Positions 11,905 through 22,597 of a stretch of DNA of 64,000 bases are shown one piece after another. The translations under genes were made by a program, and so were the position numbers. The DNA comes from Agrypnia vestita (Eukaryota > Arthropoda > Insecta > Trichoptera > Phryganeidae): positions 434,001-498,000 of the forward strand of contig JADDOH010000292.1 in assembly GCA_016648135.1 (NCBI GenBank). The letters run 5' to 3'. A model generated the notes under the pieces. The model ran no database searches and was not told where the DNA came from. It saw only the letters and a program-made list of their open reading frames with translations. The first letter of the stretch is position 1; each line of letters opens with the position of its first letter.

Positions 11905-12353
11905 ATACAAAGTGTGACCGACCTAGTCCACAATACTTTAGAGGTGGATTCCTGCCTTATGAGTCGAAAATGTTTTAGCAACATCAAAGTTTTCATTTTT
12001 TTCAATATTTCTGACTTATTTTTTGCCAAACTATCATTACAGTAAATAATATCTAATTTTAAAAAATTCATTTCCTAAAATACAAGTAAAATAAAATGAT
12101 AAAAACCTTTCAATTCCATTTGATTTTTGTAGGGTTTTTATTAATTTTAACTTTTATCGATATAAATTGCTATAATGATACTTCAATGTTTTGTAAAAAA
12201 TAAGTCAGAAATATTGAAAAACATGCAATCTTTGATATTGCATAACTCCATAACTATTGAATTAGGTCATGGTTGCTTGAACATTTTCGAAACACAATCA
12301 AGGTAGGAATCCACCTATAAAGTATTGTGAACTAGCTCTGTTACACCCTGTAT
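11905..12353. repeat. Large foldback element FB3, 449 bp
   Basis: The arms begin atacaaagtgtgaccgacct and end with the inverted relative ctctgttacaccctgtat. They continue to pair through ccacaatactttagaggtgg against ccacctataaagtattgtga, and through caatatttctgacttatttt against aaaataagtcagaaatattg. The spacer is about 100 bp. The terminal word acagggtgt is common at ends of arthropod MITEs. No open frame of note is present. Confidence 0.7.
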
Positions 12354-12390
12354 ACAATTTCCAAACATTTGATAGACGTGGTGGTCATTC

Positions 12391-12528
12391 GTGGATGGAA
12401 TCAGTGAGCGTTAATTGTGTAAAGTGTTCATTTAAGCCAGCCAGGTAAGCCCTATAAACACCCAAAGACTTCCATACCTACATTTCCATATTAATAGCTT
12501 CATCTCTGCGAGATATCTATAATATGTG
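12391..12528 (+). repeat. MITE-T family, diverged plus-orientation copy
   Basis: The order matches other family members: gtggatggaat, taagccagcca, agacttccatac, then gcttcatctctgcgagatat. It is shorter and more degraded than the copy at 35.8 kb. Confidence 0.55.
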
Positions 12529-12652
12529 TATCTTACTCACATTTAATTTATTTTTTAACAAATAATAAATATTTACAATGAATATTCAAAAATATATAAG
12601 TATACTATTTTGGTGTCTGAGTTTTGGAAATACGGTGAATTCGTTTTCACTG

Positions 12653-13003
12653 TTTGCATATTTTTCTTCACAATACATCACCCATATACAATGTGACGTC
12701 GATATAATGTGACACAGATCATATGGATTACTCTGTTACTCAAACTGTTACTCAAACGCAGCTGTAATAATCAACCGATCGGTATTTGAAAAGAATTTGC
12801 TTTAAATAAACGGATTTTTGATGGATCTTTAAATAAACTTTTTGCATATTTTTCTTCACAATACATCACCCATATACAATGTGACGTCGATATAATGTGA
12901 CACAGATCATATGGATTACTCTGTTACTCAAACTGTTACTCAAACGCAGCTGTAATAATCAACCGATTGGTATTTGAAAAGAATTTGCTTTAAATAAACG
13001 GAA
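12653..13003. repeat. Recent tandem duplication, 188-bp period
   Basis: A segment of about 163 bp (tttgcatatttttcttcaca ... tttaaataaacgga) occurs at 12653-12815 and again at 12841-13003, separated by 25 bp of unrelated sequence. I see one substitution between the copies (gatcgg versus gattgg). The near identity means the duplication is young relative to most repeats here. The unit has the words tgtgacgtcgatataatgtg and a repeated ctgttactcaaa. No transposon termini are visible. Confidence 0.9.
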
Positions 13004-13384
13004 ATCACCTGGCGTAGGCTTAAAATTTGGATAAAATGAAAGGTGTCCTTCAAATTCAATAAGTATTATTATTATTATGTATTGCATCGAAGAGGTAATA
13101 GAATTCCAGGCTCCTAAATTGCCATGACAGCGAAAAGATTATTGGATTAGTAAAATTTATACTTAATAATATAATAATAATAATCTCATAGAGTCATCAT
13201 AGTCTAATAATCTTTTAGACTATGATTACTCTTTTAATATTGTTAGAATCTGTCAATCAGTATACCAAAAACGATTGCAAAATTCTTCTATGTCACATCA
13301 ATCATCGAAGACCGTTAGAGTAACCCTTAAAGTGTTTTTTTTTACTAATGTTTTTTTTACAAATTTATAACTATTTTTATATAT
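13004..13384. other. Non-coding stretch with a small hairpin
   Basis: Nothing is recognised apart from a 10-bp-arm hairpin at 13198-13224 (catagtctaa and ttagactatg). Confidence 0.4.
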
Positions 13385-13700
13385 TTCACGGGACGTAGCT
13401 GTGGAAGGCAAATTAATACACTAGAAATTAATTATCAATTTATTAATTATTTAAATAAATTTACAGAGTGACTGGACACGAATTAAATTGAAACACGGGT
13501 CTTAATTTTGTAGTTACTTAATGTTTCTAGAATATTTCACAATCTAATTATTATTCTGTTTCCGATGCTTTGATCACTTTCTCGAATATCCCGTTCCATT
13601 TCCGCACGTTCTTTAAATGAATCAATCTTAATTATAATTAATTAATCTCGCGTTGGTAACACTGCGTTCGCAACGGAGTTGTCAGAGATATAGGCACAAG
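13385..13700 (-). mobile_element. Diverged LTR fragment, related to the solo LTR at 7.3 kb
   Basis: Words in the same order as in the 7.3-kb solo LTR include ggaaggcaaattaa (ggaggcaaatgaa there), acactagaaattaattatca and acacgaattaaattgaaac. The termini are lost and no target duplication is visible. The minus-strand reading also matches part of the plus-oriented segment at 35.6-35.8 kb (cgtgtccagtcactctgtaa versus catatccagtgactttataa). Confidence 0.45.
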
Positions 13701-13805
13701 AATAAAATAACATCTAAGAGCGTTTAGGGGACTATCCGGATACTCTGAGATGGCGGACCACTGTATTGAACATGATCACTTGTTTGACAAAAATAATGTT
13801 AGGGT

Positions 13806-14994
13806 CCTATAGGAGTTCCTCAAGGTTCTCACCTTGGTCCCTTGTTCTTTCTTATCTTAATAAATGACTTGCCAAATATATTAAGAAATAAATGTCTATT
13901 ATATGCCGATGATTTAAAAATTTATTCCACCATTCGTAGCCTGGAAGATAGTCATCTCCTACAAAGAGATCTGGACGAACTATCAAATTGGTGTAAAGCA
14001 AATAATATGTCACTTAATGCTAAGAAATGTTCATGTATTAGTTTCACTAAAAACATTTAAAAAATAGAATTTGTTTATAAACTGGGTGACGTTCCACTCG
14101 CTAAAGTCGATTCAATAAGGGATCTGGGCATCATGCTAGATTTTAAACTCACTTTTAGAAACCACTTTGATAATATCACAAACAAGGCATATACTACGTT
14201 GGGATTTATCACCAGAATTACTCAAGACTTTAAAAATCCTCAAAGTCTAAAAATTCTCTATACATCACTAGTACGAAGTATATTGGAATATTCGTCAGTT
14301 ATTTGGTCACCTTATTACACAATACATATTACGAGAATCGAGAGAGTGCAGAAAAAGTTTCTACGTATTTTGTCATACAAAGCTGGTCAACACAACAACC
14401 TTCACAGCTACGAAGATCGACTTGCCTTTTTCAAGATGCACAAACTTGAGTCCCGACGGAAAATATCCGATCTCATTGTGCTACATAAGATTCTCAGCGG
14501 AGCTATTGATTCTCTCTCTCTATCTGATATAAATTTGCATGTTAAACCCCGTATAAGAAACCCGGAGTTCTTTAGAATAAGTCAGCACACTAATAATGTC
14601 GGTTACTTTTCTCCCATTACAAGGTTGTGTCGCACATATAATTTGTATTGTGCTGACCCTACATTGATGCTGATATTCTTGCAGACACCTTATCTTCATT
14701 CAAAAACTCACTCATACACAACATCCAATTTCTAAACGACGACATGAACCTATAGATCCATTAAATCAATCATTCATTAAATACTAATCGCACTACACTC
14801 AAACACAAAATATATAATATACATAAATGTACATGTAAAATATAATTAATTACAAAAATACATGTTACTAGAGCGTGCCGAAGACACTTGTAATTGGGAT
14901 AATGGGCATAGTCTTCACTATAATGTTTATTATCTGAGTATCATGTACCCATTATCCTGTTTATGTCTCTAATAAAAACAAAAAAAAAAAAAAA
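13806..14994 (+). mobile_element. 5'-truncated non-LTR retrotransposon (Jockey/CR1-like) with poly(A)
   Basis: This is the 3' part of a LINE. It opens inside the reverse transcriptase with GVPQGSHLGP (from 13812), ends its reading frame at TAG 14753-14755, has an untranslated tail of about 220 bp with AATAAA at 14971 and finishes in a 15-base A run (14980-14994). Everything upstream of reverse transcriptase motif 4 is missing, the normal result of incomplete target-primed reverse transcription. I could not find a flanking target duplication. Compared with the other LINE relics in the window it is well preserved. Confidence 0.9.
13812..14755 (+). pseudogene. Reverse transcriptase C-terminal half, one stop and one frameshift
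   Basis: The enzyme would copy the element's RNA into DNA at the nicked target. Visible motifs in order are GVPQGSHLGP (motif 4), LYADDLKIY with the catalytic Asp pair, SLNAKKC and SIRDLGIMLDFKL, then the C-terminal region typical of this clade (LYTSLVRSILEYSSVIWSPY and RIERVQKKFLRIL). An in-frame TAA sits at 14058-14060, and the frame resumes directly after it. Near 14660 a one-base shift moves the C-terminus into another frame, read as DADILADTLSSFKNSL and ending at TAG 14753. The start is missing, so no product is expected. Confidence 0.9.
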
Positions 14995-17188
14995 TATCTA
15001 GAGGCAAAGGGTCGTAAACCTGTGATGCTTTAGAAATACTAGAAATTAATAATGTAATAAAAATAAAAATAAATTAATAAATATTCAAATACCTGCGTCA
15101 TCCCCATTATTAAAATAAGTATTAGTGAAGGGTATAAATTAACTACTGTGGTATATGTCAATAAATAACTACCCCTCCTCCATCCTCCCTTTATTTTCTA
15201 TTTATAGGCCATATTGATTTACAATTAGTTCTAATATTGATGAAGATGATGGTTTTGCCCATCTTCATCATCATTAGGCTTATATAACTCAAATCAGTGG
15301 AATAAAATGTTGTGTATAAATTATTGTGTTAAAATTAAATGTAGTATAAATGTCAAGCCACAAAGTGTTTTCTCGCTTTGAAAATTTAATAAAGTTAGGT
15401 AGTGTGTGAAGAATAATTTGATATTTTTATTAAAATATCTGCAGTTATTGTTAAAGTTATAGTTGTTGCTTAAAGTGAAAGATAATTAGGATTTTAACCA
15501 TAGTACATTCTGATCATTAAATTGGGTGAAAAACAAGAACTTTGTTACCTCTAAGTGAGCTAAATAATATTTTTATATTTCACTATTTATGTTTCAAGAG
15601 TAATAGAATCTCTAATCATCATTGCACGTAAAGATTATAAAACGAATAATTTTGAAAATTTAGTAATTTCCAGAAATTTGAACTCCGGTATTAATTTGCT
15701 CATTACTTTCATTATATCTTTTCTGCTCTCAATATTTCCGTTACATCCACCCTCTTACCAGTAACCTCATACTGTTTTGTCAGTATCTAATCGATTAATA
15801 ATTTGTATTTCCACCTAATCAAAGTAGAAATTCTATACATGAAAGTACTCAGTTTAATCAATACTTATATATAATAAGTGAACAGGTAAAGTTTATAAGT
15901 TTGGATGTAGGAGGTAATCTCCGAAACAACTAATCTGATTTTAAAAATTCTTTCACCAATATTTAGAATGGACTTTCAGAGTGAATATATATTATATATA
16001 TTATTCCGCTAAAATAAAAGGACTTTTCTTGGTGACCTATTTTACAACTAAAGTCGACGAAAACATGGTCGAGCGATGCCTTTTTTACGAACGTTGCCTT
16101 AGCGATAAGAGATATTTATATACTTTCCGTAGAGAAATTGTAGAAGTCAAAAAGTTATATAAAAAAGTTCGCGACGATATATATATATGTAAATGTTAAG
16201 GTTAATACACAAATTGATAAAATATGACTAAAAGTTATTAAAAATCTACGCGTGCAAAGCCACGGGGATAAGCCAGTACTTCAATACTGAGAGATTTTGT
16301 TCATACTGAGAGATTCTGTTCCTCTCAAAACTTAAGTAGGTACTAAAATATAAAAATATATATTAATCTCAAGTACAGGTAAATATAAAAAATATTTTTT
16401 TAGTAAATATAAAAAATATTTTTTTATTTCTTATATAAAAAATATATTTTTATTTTTTGCATTAGAAATATATTTACACGCACTTCATTTCAATTTAAAC
16501 AGCCAATAATTATCTGTATAACCAAAATGAATTTTTTTTTCGGAAATAAAACCGACACAAGTTAATGATATGTATGAATAAGAGCATGAGTTATTAGAAA
16601 CGAACATATTAACCACTGCCCTAACATATTTCACACATAAATAAATAGGTTTTATTAAATCTGTATATGAAAATATCTTTTTTCTACTAATCCTTAGTGA
16701 TTCTAAATTCTTATTACCCAATCAATATCTTTGTTGAGGACATATTAACAAACTAAATCAGAGACAACAATTTCTCCACTGTATTTTCAGATTACGTATA
16801 TTTGATACTTTTTAATTTGACCAAAATGCAATATTTATTTCGAGTTAAAACAAAATAAGGATGAAGACTGTCAGATATTTGGATTATAGTTTAAACTCAC
16901 GAAGAAATCTGCTGCCTTTGTTCATGCGATAAATAATCTCGAGGAAGGACTCGATTTTTATATTCGGGTACAAACGAATCGTGACCCGACAATAACATTC
17001 AAAAAGACAGATTACTCCGGGGATATAATAATATTCGTGCTGTATTCTTAATTAAAAAATCACGCTTATTAACCACTTTATTTCGTGCGCTTATATCGCT
17101 CTCAATATGTGCGATATTATTGCCCAGTAAAAATATGACAAAAGTCAAATTATATTTGTGGTGTTTGGTTGACATTTGTGATATAGGA
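14995..17188. other. AT-rich non-coding stretch
   Basis: No gene is recognised. Short tandem structure is present at 16378-16432 (two copies of agtaaatataaaaaatattt) and at 16284-16318 (catactgagagattctgtt-like units). Open frames at 15981-16199 and 16485-16721 have no recognisable domain. Confidence 0.45.
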
Positions 17189-17923
17189 CAGTGTTTCCCA
17201 AACTATGGGTCGGAGCGCATATTAGGTGGGTCGCAGTCACAACACCGCGCAACACGTCTCGTCCGGGTCGTGTCGTGTTTATTATAGATAGCGAACTGCA
17301 TTCAGATATCAATGTAGTGTCATCAAAGTTAAAAAATAACTTTAACGCCAACTTCGAAGAAAAGGTAAAAATGTTCAACAGGTAAACTGGATTTAAAATC
17401 CATTTCAAGACAACATACCGACTGAAATGTTAACAAAAGCAAGTCAAGAGCTTATTGATTTATCAGAAGATACGTAGCTGAAAAATATTTGCAAGCAACT
17501 AGCGAAATTCTGGCTTTCAGTTGCTGACACTTATCCCTGCTTGTTTGACGAAGCGATGGAAGTCCTCCTTCTCTTCACTACCTCACGTGAAGTGGAATTT
17601 TCTGCCATGTTTTCTATTAAGACTAAATGCAGAAATAAATTGGACGAATTGAATTCACTGCGATTAAAAGTGACTAAAATTGAAGTCAACGCTAATGTTG
17701 TTATGGCAAAAAAGGGCAACAAATTCATCCTTCCCATTATAATATCACATATTAACATTTTTCGAAATAAAACATTTCGATTTTGTTCGGAGGTTTTTTT
17801 TTCTTAATTGAACAGTCTTTCGTATGGTTACAATATGAATTGGGAAAATGTGAGGCAGGAGGTGGGTTCCGAATTTTTTTTTTTTTTGGTGGGTCCCGGT
17901 CCTGTCAACTTTGGGAACCACTC
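17189..17923 (+). mobile_element. hAT (Buster-like) transposon relic, 735 bp
   Basis: The left end cagtgtttcccaaactatgg and the right end (...caactttgggaaccactc) are inverted relatives of the Buster/Charlie hAT type, and both are followed inward by a ggtgggtc word. The flanking octamers atatagga (17181-17188) and atataaag (17924-17931) agree at five of eight positions, consistent with a decayed duplication. The interior carries a broken transposase C-terminus on the plus strand. At 735 bp the element is internally deleted compared with an autonomous hAT of about 2.5-3 kb. Confidence 0.75.
17388..17710 (+). pseudogene. hAT transposase C-terminal (dimerisation) domain, broken
   Basis: The frame reads WI-stop-NPFQDN, SQELIDLSEDT, stop, then LAKFWLSVADTYPCLFDEAM, LLLFTTSREVEFSAMFSIKT and RNKLDELNSLRLKVTKIEVN. 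This is the conserved end of ZBED5/SCAND3-like and Buster-type hAT proteins: an NPF motif, the FW...YP...A motif, a 'LLxFxTS...FSAM' core and the LR..VT.I tail. Stops are at 17394 and 17475. Upstream (17191-17385) the frame is shifted by one base and ends in EEKVKMFNR, which fits the residues expected just before the NPF segment. It is a relic, not a domesticated gene. Confidence 0.75.
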
Positions 17924-17937
17924 ATATAAAGTATTAT

Positions 17938-18480
17938 GTATTTAGGAAGTGTATTTACTAGGGACGGTGAGGCTGAGAAATATATCGAGAAGAGGATGAA
18001 GAAATAAGGTAAAATGGTGCCTTGAATGCTATTATGAATGAATGAAACAATAGGGAACCGTCATACAAAGCAAGACTAGCGGTTCGTAATGGAGTTCTGG
18101 TTCATCGAAAAAGGTATGAAAATATACTGAATGCGTTGAAAAAGCAGTCATTAAGAAACATGTGTGGAAAATCTTTGGTCGAGTGAGGAATGAACGAGTT
18201 CATTAGAAGTGAATATAATGCTGGCTGTAGCGTGGTACATAGAATAAAGAAGGGATCGCTGAGATAGTTTGATCACATGGAAAGTATAAACAAAAAGAGG
18301 ATAGTTTAAAAAATATATGAGACATTATTCTTGAAGGAGCGTCCACGAAAGACCTGGGACGATCGGTTACAACAAATATTGGAGGATGGCCGAAGCAAAA
18401 ATGGTGTGCCCAGATAGAAAAATATATCATTCTTTCCTTTCTGCCTTGCGGATTCACCGTGAAACGGCGTGATGATTAGT
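17938..18480 (+). pseudogene. LINE relic (group M), reverse transcriptase C-terminal region
   Basis: Several frames together follow the C-terminus of a common insect endonuclease-reverse transcriptase: YLGSVFTRDGEAEKYIEKRM, then SLRNMCGKSL, YNAGCSVVHRIKKGSLR, FDHMESINKKRI and RPRKTWDDRLQQILEDG. The last words near 18440 (FLSAL, then a C-terminal stretch) agree with the end of that protein. Stops and frameshifts are frequent, so this is an old copy. A second copy of the same group lies on the minus strand at 22.75-23.13 kb. The relic begins only 15 bases after the hAT relic ends. Confidence 0.7.
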
Positions 18481-18488
18481 TAATTGTT

Positions 18489-18644
18489 TAGATCTACAGT
18501 TAAAATTATATAAAATTATATGTCACAGTAAAATTTAACAAAAATAATATAAAAATTCTATAAAAATAACCGGTTTTAAGTTATTTTGTTAAGGTCTTAA
18601 TAACCGGTTAACCGGTTTCTGTTTATACCGGTTTAGTAGCTCTA
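18489..18644. mobile_element. Possible short hAT-like MITE
   Basis: The left end tagatctac and the right end gtagctcta are inverted at eight of nine positions. Near the right end the words accggtt are repeated. The flanking octamers (taattgtt and atgtgtga) do not match, so the assignment is weak. Confidence 0.25.
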
Positions 18645-18789
18645 ATGTGTGAATACTTGTGATTGTGCATGAGTGGACAAACGTGTTTGTGAGGTGAAGT
18701 TGTTGAAGTGAGAAACAAAATTAATCGAATATTCTTTTAGAACTGTAAAATGGTGTCATAAAAATGGCTAGCCTGAAAGCAAACGGAAA

Positions 18790-18960
18790 CGATCGATCTT
18801 CTTACTCTTGCTTTTCGGTCTCACGGTACTCGAAAGTCCAAGACCACAGTCACAATAGAGAGTCAGCCATCCCTTCGTCTAGTTTTCTGGGTAGCCGCTT
18901 ACCTTTTGCAGGTCTGTCTGGACATAATCCACCCATTTCCATCTTGCTTTTTCCCCCGGT
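18790..18960 (-). pseudogene. Probable LINE C-terminal fragment
   Basis: On the minus strand the sequence reads ARWKWVDYVQTDLQKVSGYP and, after a stop, a further 25 residues. The W(V)D-x-(V)-x-x-D-L pattern resembles the RW-D motif near the C-terminus of insect LINE proteins, but no second diagnostic motif survives. The plus-strand open frame at 18764-19069 is best read as its shadow. Confidence 0.35.
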
Positions 18961-19639
18961 CTCGATCATATTTATTTGTGTAGGAGGACGTGTTACGCGG
19001 CTGATTGATTGGCAATATTATTTTGTATTTCTTATTTACCTTATTTACTTACAAAACCAAACAATTTGAAAAATTTGTTAAAATTAGAGGGTTTAAAAGA
19101 GGAATTATCTTTTTTGAAACTGAGGCCTGTTTCTAACAAGTGATTTGCGAACTCCGAATAATAATTACTACAAATTTAATTTTTTCAGACAACACCTGCT
19201 TAGCTAATACTTATTAGTTAGTACTTGATGTACTAATTAATTTTTTATATTAAAATTGCCTACTTAGATATAAAAGGACAGAGGTATTTCAATGACTGGG
19301 ATAGCTTTTCGAAAATCTTTAAGGGTACTGAATAAAATATATAATCAGACCAAAGCTCTCCTGTGCCAGCTAGTGTTGCGACGCCCCTTCTTGATCACAC
19401 CCCATGCATAGAATCGCATACTTACGCATAATATATAAATTGAGTGTTGATTAAACCTGTGACCAAACTGTGCGTCTTTTGCTCAGTAATCTTTTAACCG
19501 TTGTCAGATTTTTTTATTCTATGTGAAGCCAAGCTAAATATCTAATAATTTAAACTCGGTTAACGTATTCAATTATGGGGGCAGACGATCTTTACTTCAG
19601 CTATCTTTTAATGCCTTTTACATAGACATAATTACGTAG
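18961..19639. other. Non-coding stretch
   Basis: I see nothing recognisable here. Confidence 0.4.
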
Positions 19640-20013
19640 ATGAAATTTGAATGGTCAGTATAAAGGTGTCAGTTTTATTCAGGTCTCTGGATCAAAATAT
19701 TGTACTTCTCTGGAAGTCTCATCGTATGACTTGGATATTCAATATTTCAACTTATCTAATTACTTATTTTTTTTATTCATCCAAACCATAACATCTTCAT
19801 TCGTAACTCTGTCCATCCAGCTTATTTCGAGTATTCTTTTGTAGATCCACATTTTGAATGCCTCAAGTCACCTTATTTATTCTTAGGTAAGCGTCCACGC
19901 TTGCATTCCTTAAAATAATATCGAGCATTCGTAGCCCGAGGTTAAGATCATGATTGCAGAAAATCTTTTTCATACGGATAAAGTTTTCACGAGCTTTCTA
20001 CTTGAATTAAACT
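19640..20013 (-). pseudogene. LINE relic (group W), minus strand
   Basis: Read from 20010 downward, the relic shows FSAIMILTSGYECS-like sequence and then EAFKMWIYKRILEISWMDRV, TNEDVMVWMNKK, and after a frameshift EYPSHTMRLPEKYNILIQ. This is the order (FEMWIYRRMLRISW, then VTNEEVLRRM, then EYLGHxMRxxKY) of a very common insect endonuclease-reverse transcriptase C-terminus. The copy is broken by stops and shifts. Other group W copies are at 32.3-33.35 kb (plus) and 56.1-56.4 kb (minus). Confidence 0.7.
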
Positions 20014-20024
20014 TATCTAAGTAC

Positions 20025-20134
20025 TGAGAATGTTCTAAGGTTTTCACGGATGGACCCTGCAATGGGATCCGAAACGTCGGCCAGAAAGGTCGTAAAAACA
20101 CGGCACAATACCCCAGAAGACACAAACCAGAAGA
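20025..20134 (+). mobile_element. Penelope-like tail fragment with 11-bp target duplication
   Basis: The segment carries ggttttcacgga fused to tggaccctgcaatgggatcc, then gaaacgtcggcc and a degraded remainder, matching the tail at 33.5 kb. It is bracketed by tatctaagtac at 20014-20024 and 20135-20145, a direct repeat consistent with target-primed insertion. A hAT MITE then inserted into the right-hand copy of this repeat. Confidence 0.55.
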
Positions 20135-20145
20135 TATCTAAGTAC

Positions 20146-20381
20146 CAGGCGCGTGCAGTGAGAACAAGAAGCATTACTTTTATTTAAACATGTATTTGGA
20201 AAAAAAATCGAAATTAAATTTTTATCTCCATTCAAATTCATTATGAAATATTAAAATCTGAATAGTAGATATGTTAATTATTGTGATTGGAATATTACAA
20301 GATATACCTCTTATTTCGGTTTCTTTTCAAAATATATGCTTAGGAAAATGTCATGCTTCCTGTTCTCACTGCGCGCCCCTG
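20146..20381. mobile_element. hAT MITE family H2, copy 1, with perfect 8-bp target duplication
   Basis: The 236-bp element begins caggcgcgtgcagtgagaac and ends gttctcactgcgcgcccctg; these ends are near-perfect inverted repeats of about 32 bp. It is flanked by ctaagtac on both sides (20138-20145 and 20382-20389). No coding capacity is present. A second full copy is at 25.2 kb, and single left ends are at 49.93 and 51.98 kb. Confidence 0.9.
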
Positions 20382-20479
20382 CTAAGTACCTACTTATTAT
20401 TTTTTAAATAATGGTCAGAAGATTATCATCATCGTTGTATTGAACTAGTCATAGTATCTGCAGCACTCACCCCCAGAAG

Positions 20480-20815
20480 GGGATGTCAGGTGTAAACCTC
20501 GGAGGACGACGCAGAGGCGCGCGGCCGCGCAGTTTGCCCGGGAGATACCTGATGGATCACTCAGAAGCCCAACAATTACTGATATTTGCCAGTTAATTAT
20601 ACGGCTGTCGTTTTCCAGTTTAACTCCAGACTATTACGACGAGAAACTATCTTCTAATTGAATGCTGCTACCGGTGCGTTCGGCCGTAATTAGATATTAA
20701 TTATGAACGGTCCGTCCGAGTAGGTGCGCGGCCAATTATTGTTATTGAAACGCGAGACACGCGCAACACTTTTCGGTAATTGCCGGCCGAGGCGGGATCC
20801 CGCCGAGCACATTCA
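20480..20815. promoter_or_regulatory. GC-rich island with homeodomain cores, candidate regulatory module
   Basis: CpG-rich words (gcgcggccgcgcag, gtccgtccgagtaggtgcgc) alternate with taattagatattaattatg and ggccaattattg. A 14-bp perfect palindrome, ggcgggatcccgcc, lies at 20791-20804. There is no open frame of note. Composition and clustered TAAT cores suggest an enhancer; this is inference. Confidence 0.4.
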
Positions 20816-21077
20816 CAATTTACACTTTCTTAAAAGCTGTACGAATTAAGCTCGCGATGTTTAAGAAGAAACAGAGAGTCTTTTGTCTTCGTGGTTTCCC
20901 TATCTACATATCGTATATCTACAATACCACCTGTATGTATCTAGCATATACTCGTAACTAGTATACGAGTATACTAACTGTAACCCGTCAAAAATTATGG
21001 TAATTTTACATGCCGGTTCCTAAAGAATAAGTTTTCACTTATCTATAGCCGATACCCATGAAATAGTAATAACGGCT

Positions 21078-21228
21078 AATGTATATTATAGATGTCTCAC
21101 AGAGGAAACTGTATTTTTTTATGGGAAAGTATGTATAGAAGTCTTTTAGGTGTACATAGGACTTCTATATCTACTTTCCCATAAAAAAACTACAGTTTCG
21201 TCTCTGTGAGACATCTATAATATACATT
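21078..21228. repeat. Near-perfect foldback, relative of the MITE-T terminus
   Basis: The arms aatgtatattatagatgtct ... and ... agacatctataatatacatt pair for about 70 bp with few mismatches around a short centre near 21154. The outer 30 bp (tctctgtgagacatctataa) match the terminus of the MITE-T family at 1.9, 12.5 and 36.0 kb. The copy probably consists of two inverted termini with the interior lost. Confidence 0.75.
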
Positions 21229-21510
21229 AATTGATTAAAAATGTCTCCGTGACATGATATCTAGTATTGTTCTGAAAGATTTGAACAAATTCAAAATATT
21301 AGTAATAACGGCGTTTATCAAATTATTTGAACATTTTTTTTTATATTTCCTCTGCCGGAAGTTAATGGTACTATTTCAAAGCCTGGCGATTGTGCGTAAA
21401 ACCAAACGCAAAACTGTCTTTTAATGACACTCTAGCAACAACATAATTAAATAATTAATATTGTAAATAAAATAGATATTAAAATAAAAAATAAAAAAAT
21501 GAAAACATAT

Positions 21511-21581
21511 TTTGGTACCGGGAACCAAATCCGAGCTTCCTGGGTGGAAGCCAGGTATCCTCGCCACCACACCATATCGGA
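21511..21581 (-). pseudogene. tRNA-Glu-like pseudogene or SINE head
   Basis: The minus strand reads like an insect tRNA-Glu: ATGGTGTGGTGGCGAGGATA (D arm and A box), CCTGGCTTCCACCCAGG (five-pair anticodon stem with seven-base loop) and a T arm ending GGTTCCCGG. The anticodon position is TCC rather than TTC, the T loop lacks the TTC core, and the acceptor ends pair poorly. A run of seven T follows closely on the minus strand (21494-21500), a possible Pol III stop. It is a pseudogene or part of a SINE. Confidence 0.55.
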
Positions 21582-21725
21582 GATGTCACCGGTCTCGGAA
21601 AAAATGTTTATAAAGTCAGTGTGCCCAAAGAAAATATATTTTCGATATTATATTGTGTGCCCTATAATATTTTTTATAGGTACAAATGATTCGCCTCTTT
21701 GCTAAGTCCTATGTGTACCGTATTT

Positions 21726-21960
21726 TTGATGGGTTACGCAGGCCCGGCGGTAACAACATCGTTAAGTTGCGGCCGGTTCGGGTTTGCTGGCCCGGGGTTC
21801 AAGCCCCATCCCCGGCCGTTTAATTTCGTTTTTTTAGCCCTGAACTCGAACGAAATTACGGACGTTACACGAAGTTACAGATAGACAGACAAAAAGAAGG
21901 ACAGACGGCGAAATTACTATACTTTGGATGAGGGTTTTAAAAGCAAGGGCAGCAAAATAA
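21726..21960 (+). repeat. Possible tRNA-derived SINE remnant
   Basis: The word ggggttcaagccccatcccc is B-box-like and follows a GC-rich head. It is followed by a run of seven T and by a segment with acagatagacagacaaaaag. The GGCAGCAA motif is at 21948-21955. Neither an A box nor a second copy is clear. Confidence 0.3.
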
Positions 21961-22597
21961 AAATAAATGTTTTGAATCCAGTCACTAATTGAATCAGTTA
22001 TTAATTAGTTATGAATAAGTAATTAAGAATGTACTGAATTCGAGATTTTATAGCAAATATAAGTCTATCACTTCCAAAATCATATTTCCCAGTTATTATC
22101 ATTATTCTTTATATTCCACTACTGCACACAACAGATCAACTAAATTATTTTATCCCAGACCTCTGTCTAATGGCAACAGTGATTAACTTTTACATTAAAC
22201 TAAAAATAATTAAAAATCGCTGTAAAATTATAAAAAAGCAATAAATGCAAATGTATATTACTATGTACTCACTATATGTGCTATAATAAATAAATAAATA
22301 ATTAAATGCAAATACAGCAATATCTCGTTTGTCCGTAGGGCCTGGTTGCCTTTAAAAGAATACAAATTAAAATATAAATATCACTTACAAAAAAATACGC
22401 AAGAAGCAGATAATATTATTATTTTTTATTTTGTTCGTATACCTACATACATATAGAATGCCTACATGAAATTAGGAACACACAATTTGTACTTTCTATA
22501 GTAGAATTTTTTTAAATAATATCATTACATTTATTTAGGCGTGAATTCATTTGCATGAATATGAATAATGAGTTATAAAAATGCAGGACTTTTTTTT
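21961..22597. other. AT-rich non-coding stretch
   Basis: I see nothing recognisable here. Confidence 0.45.

Noticed and set aside
18489..18644. A confident hAT MITE call
   Set aside because: The termini partly match, but the flanking octamers do not; kept only as a low-confidence feature.
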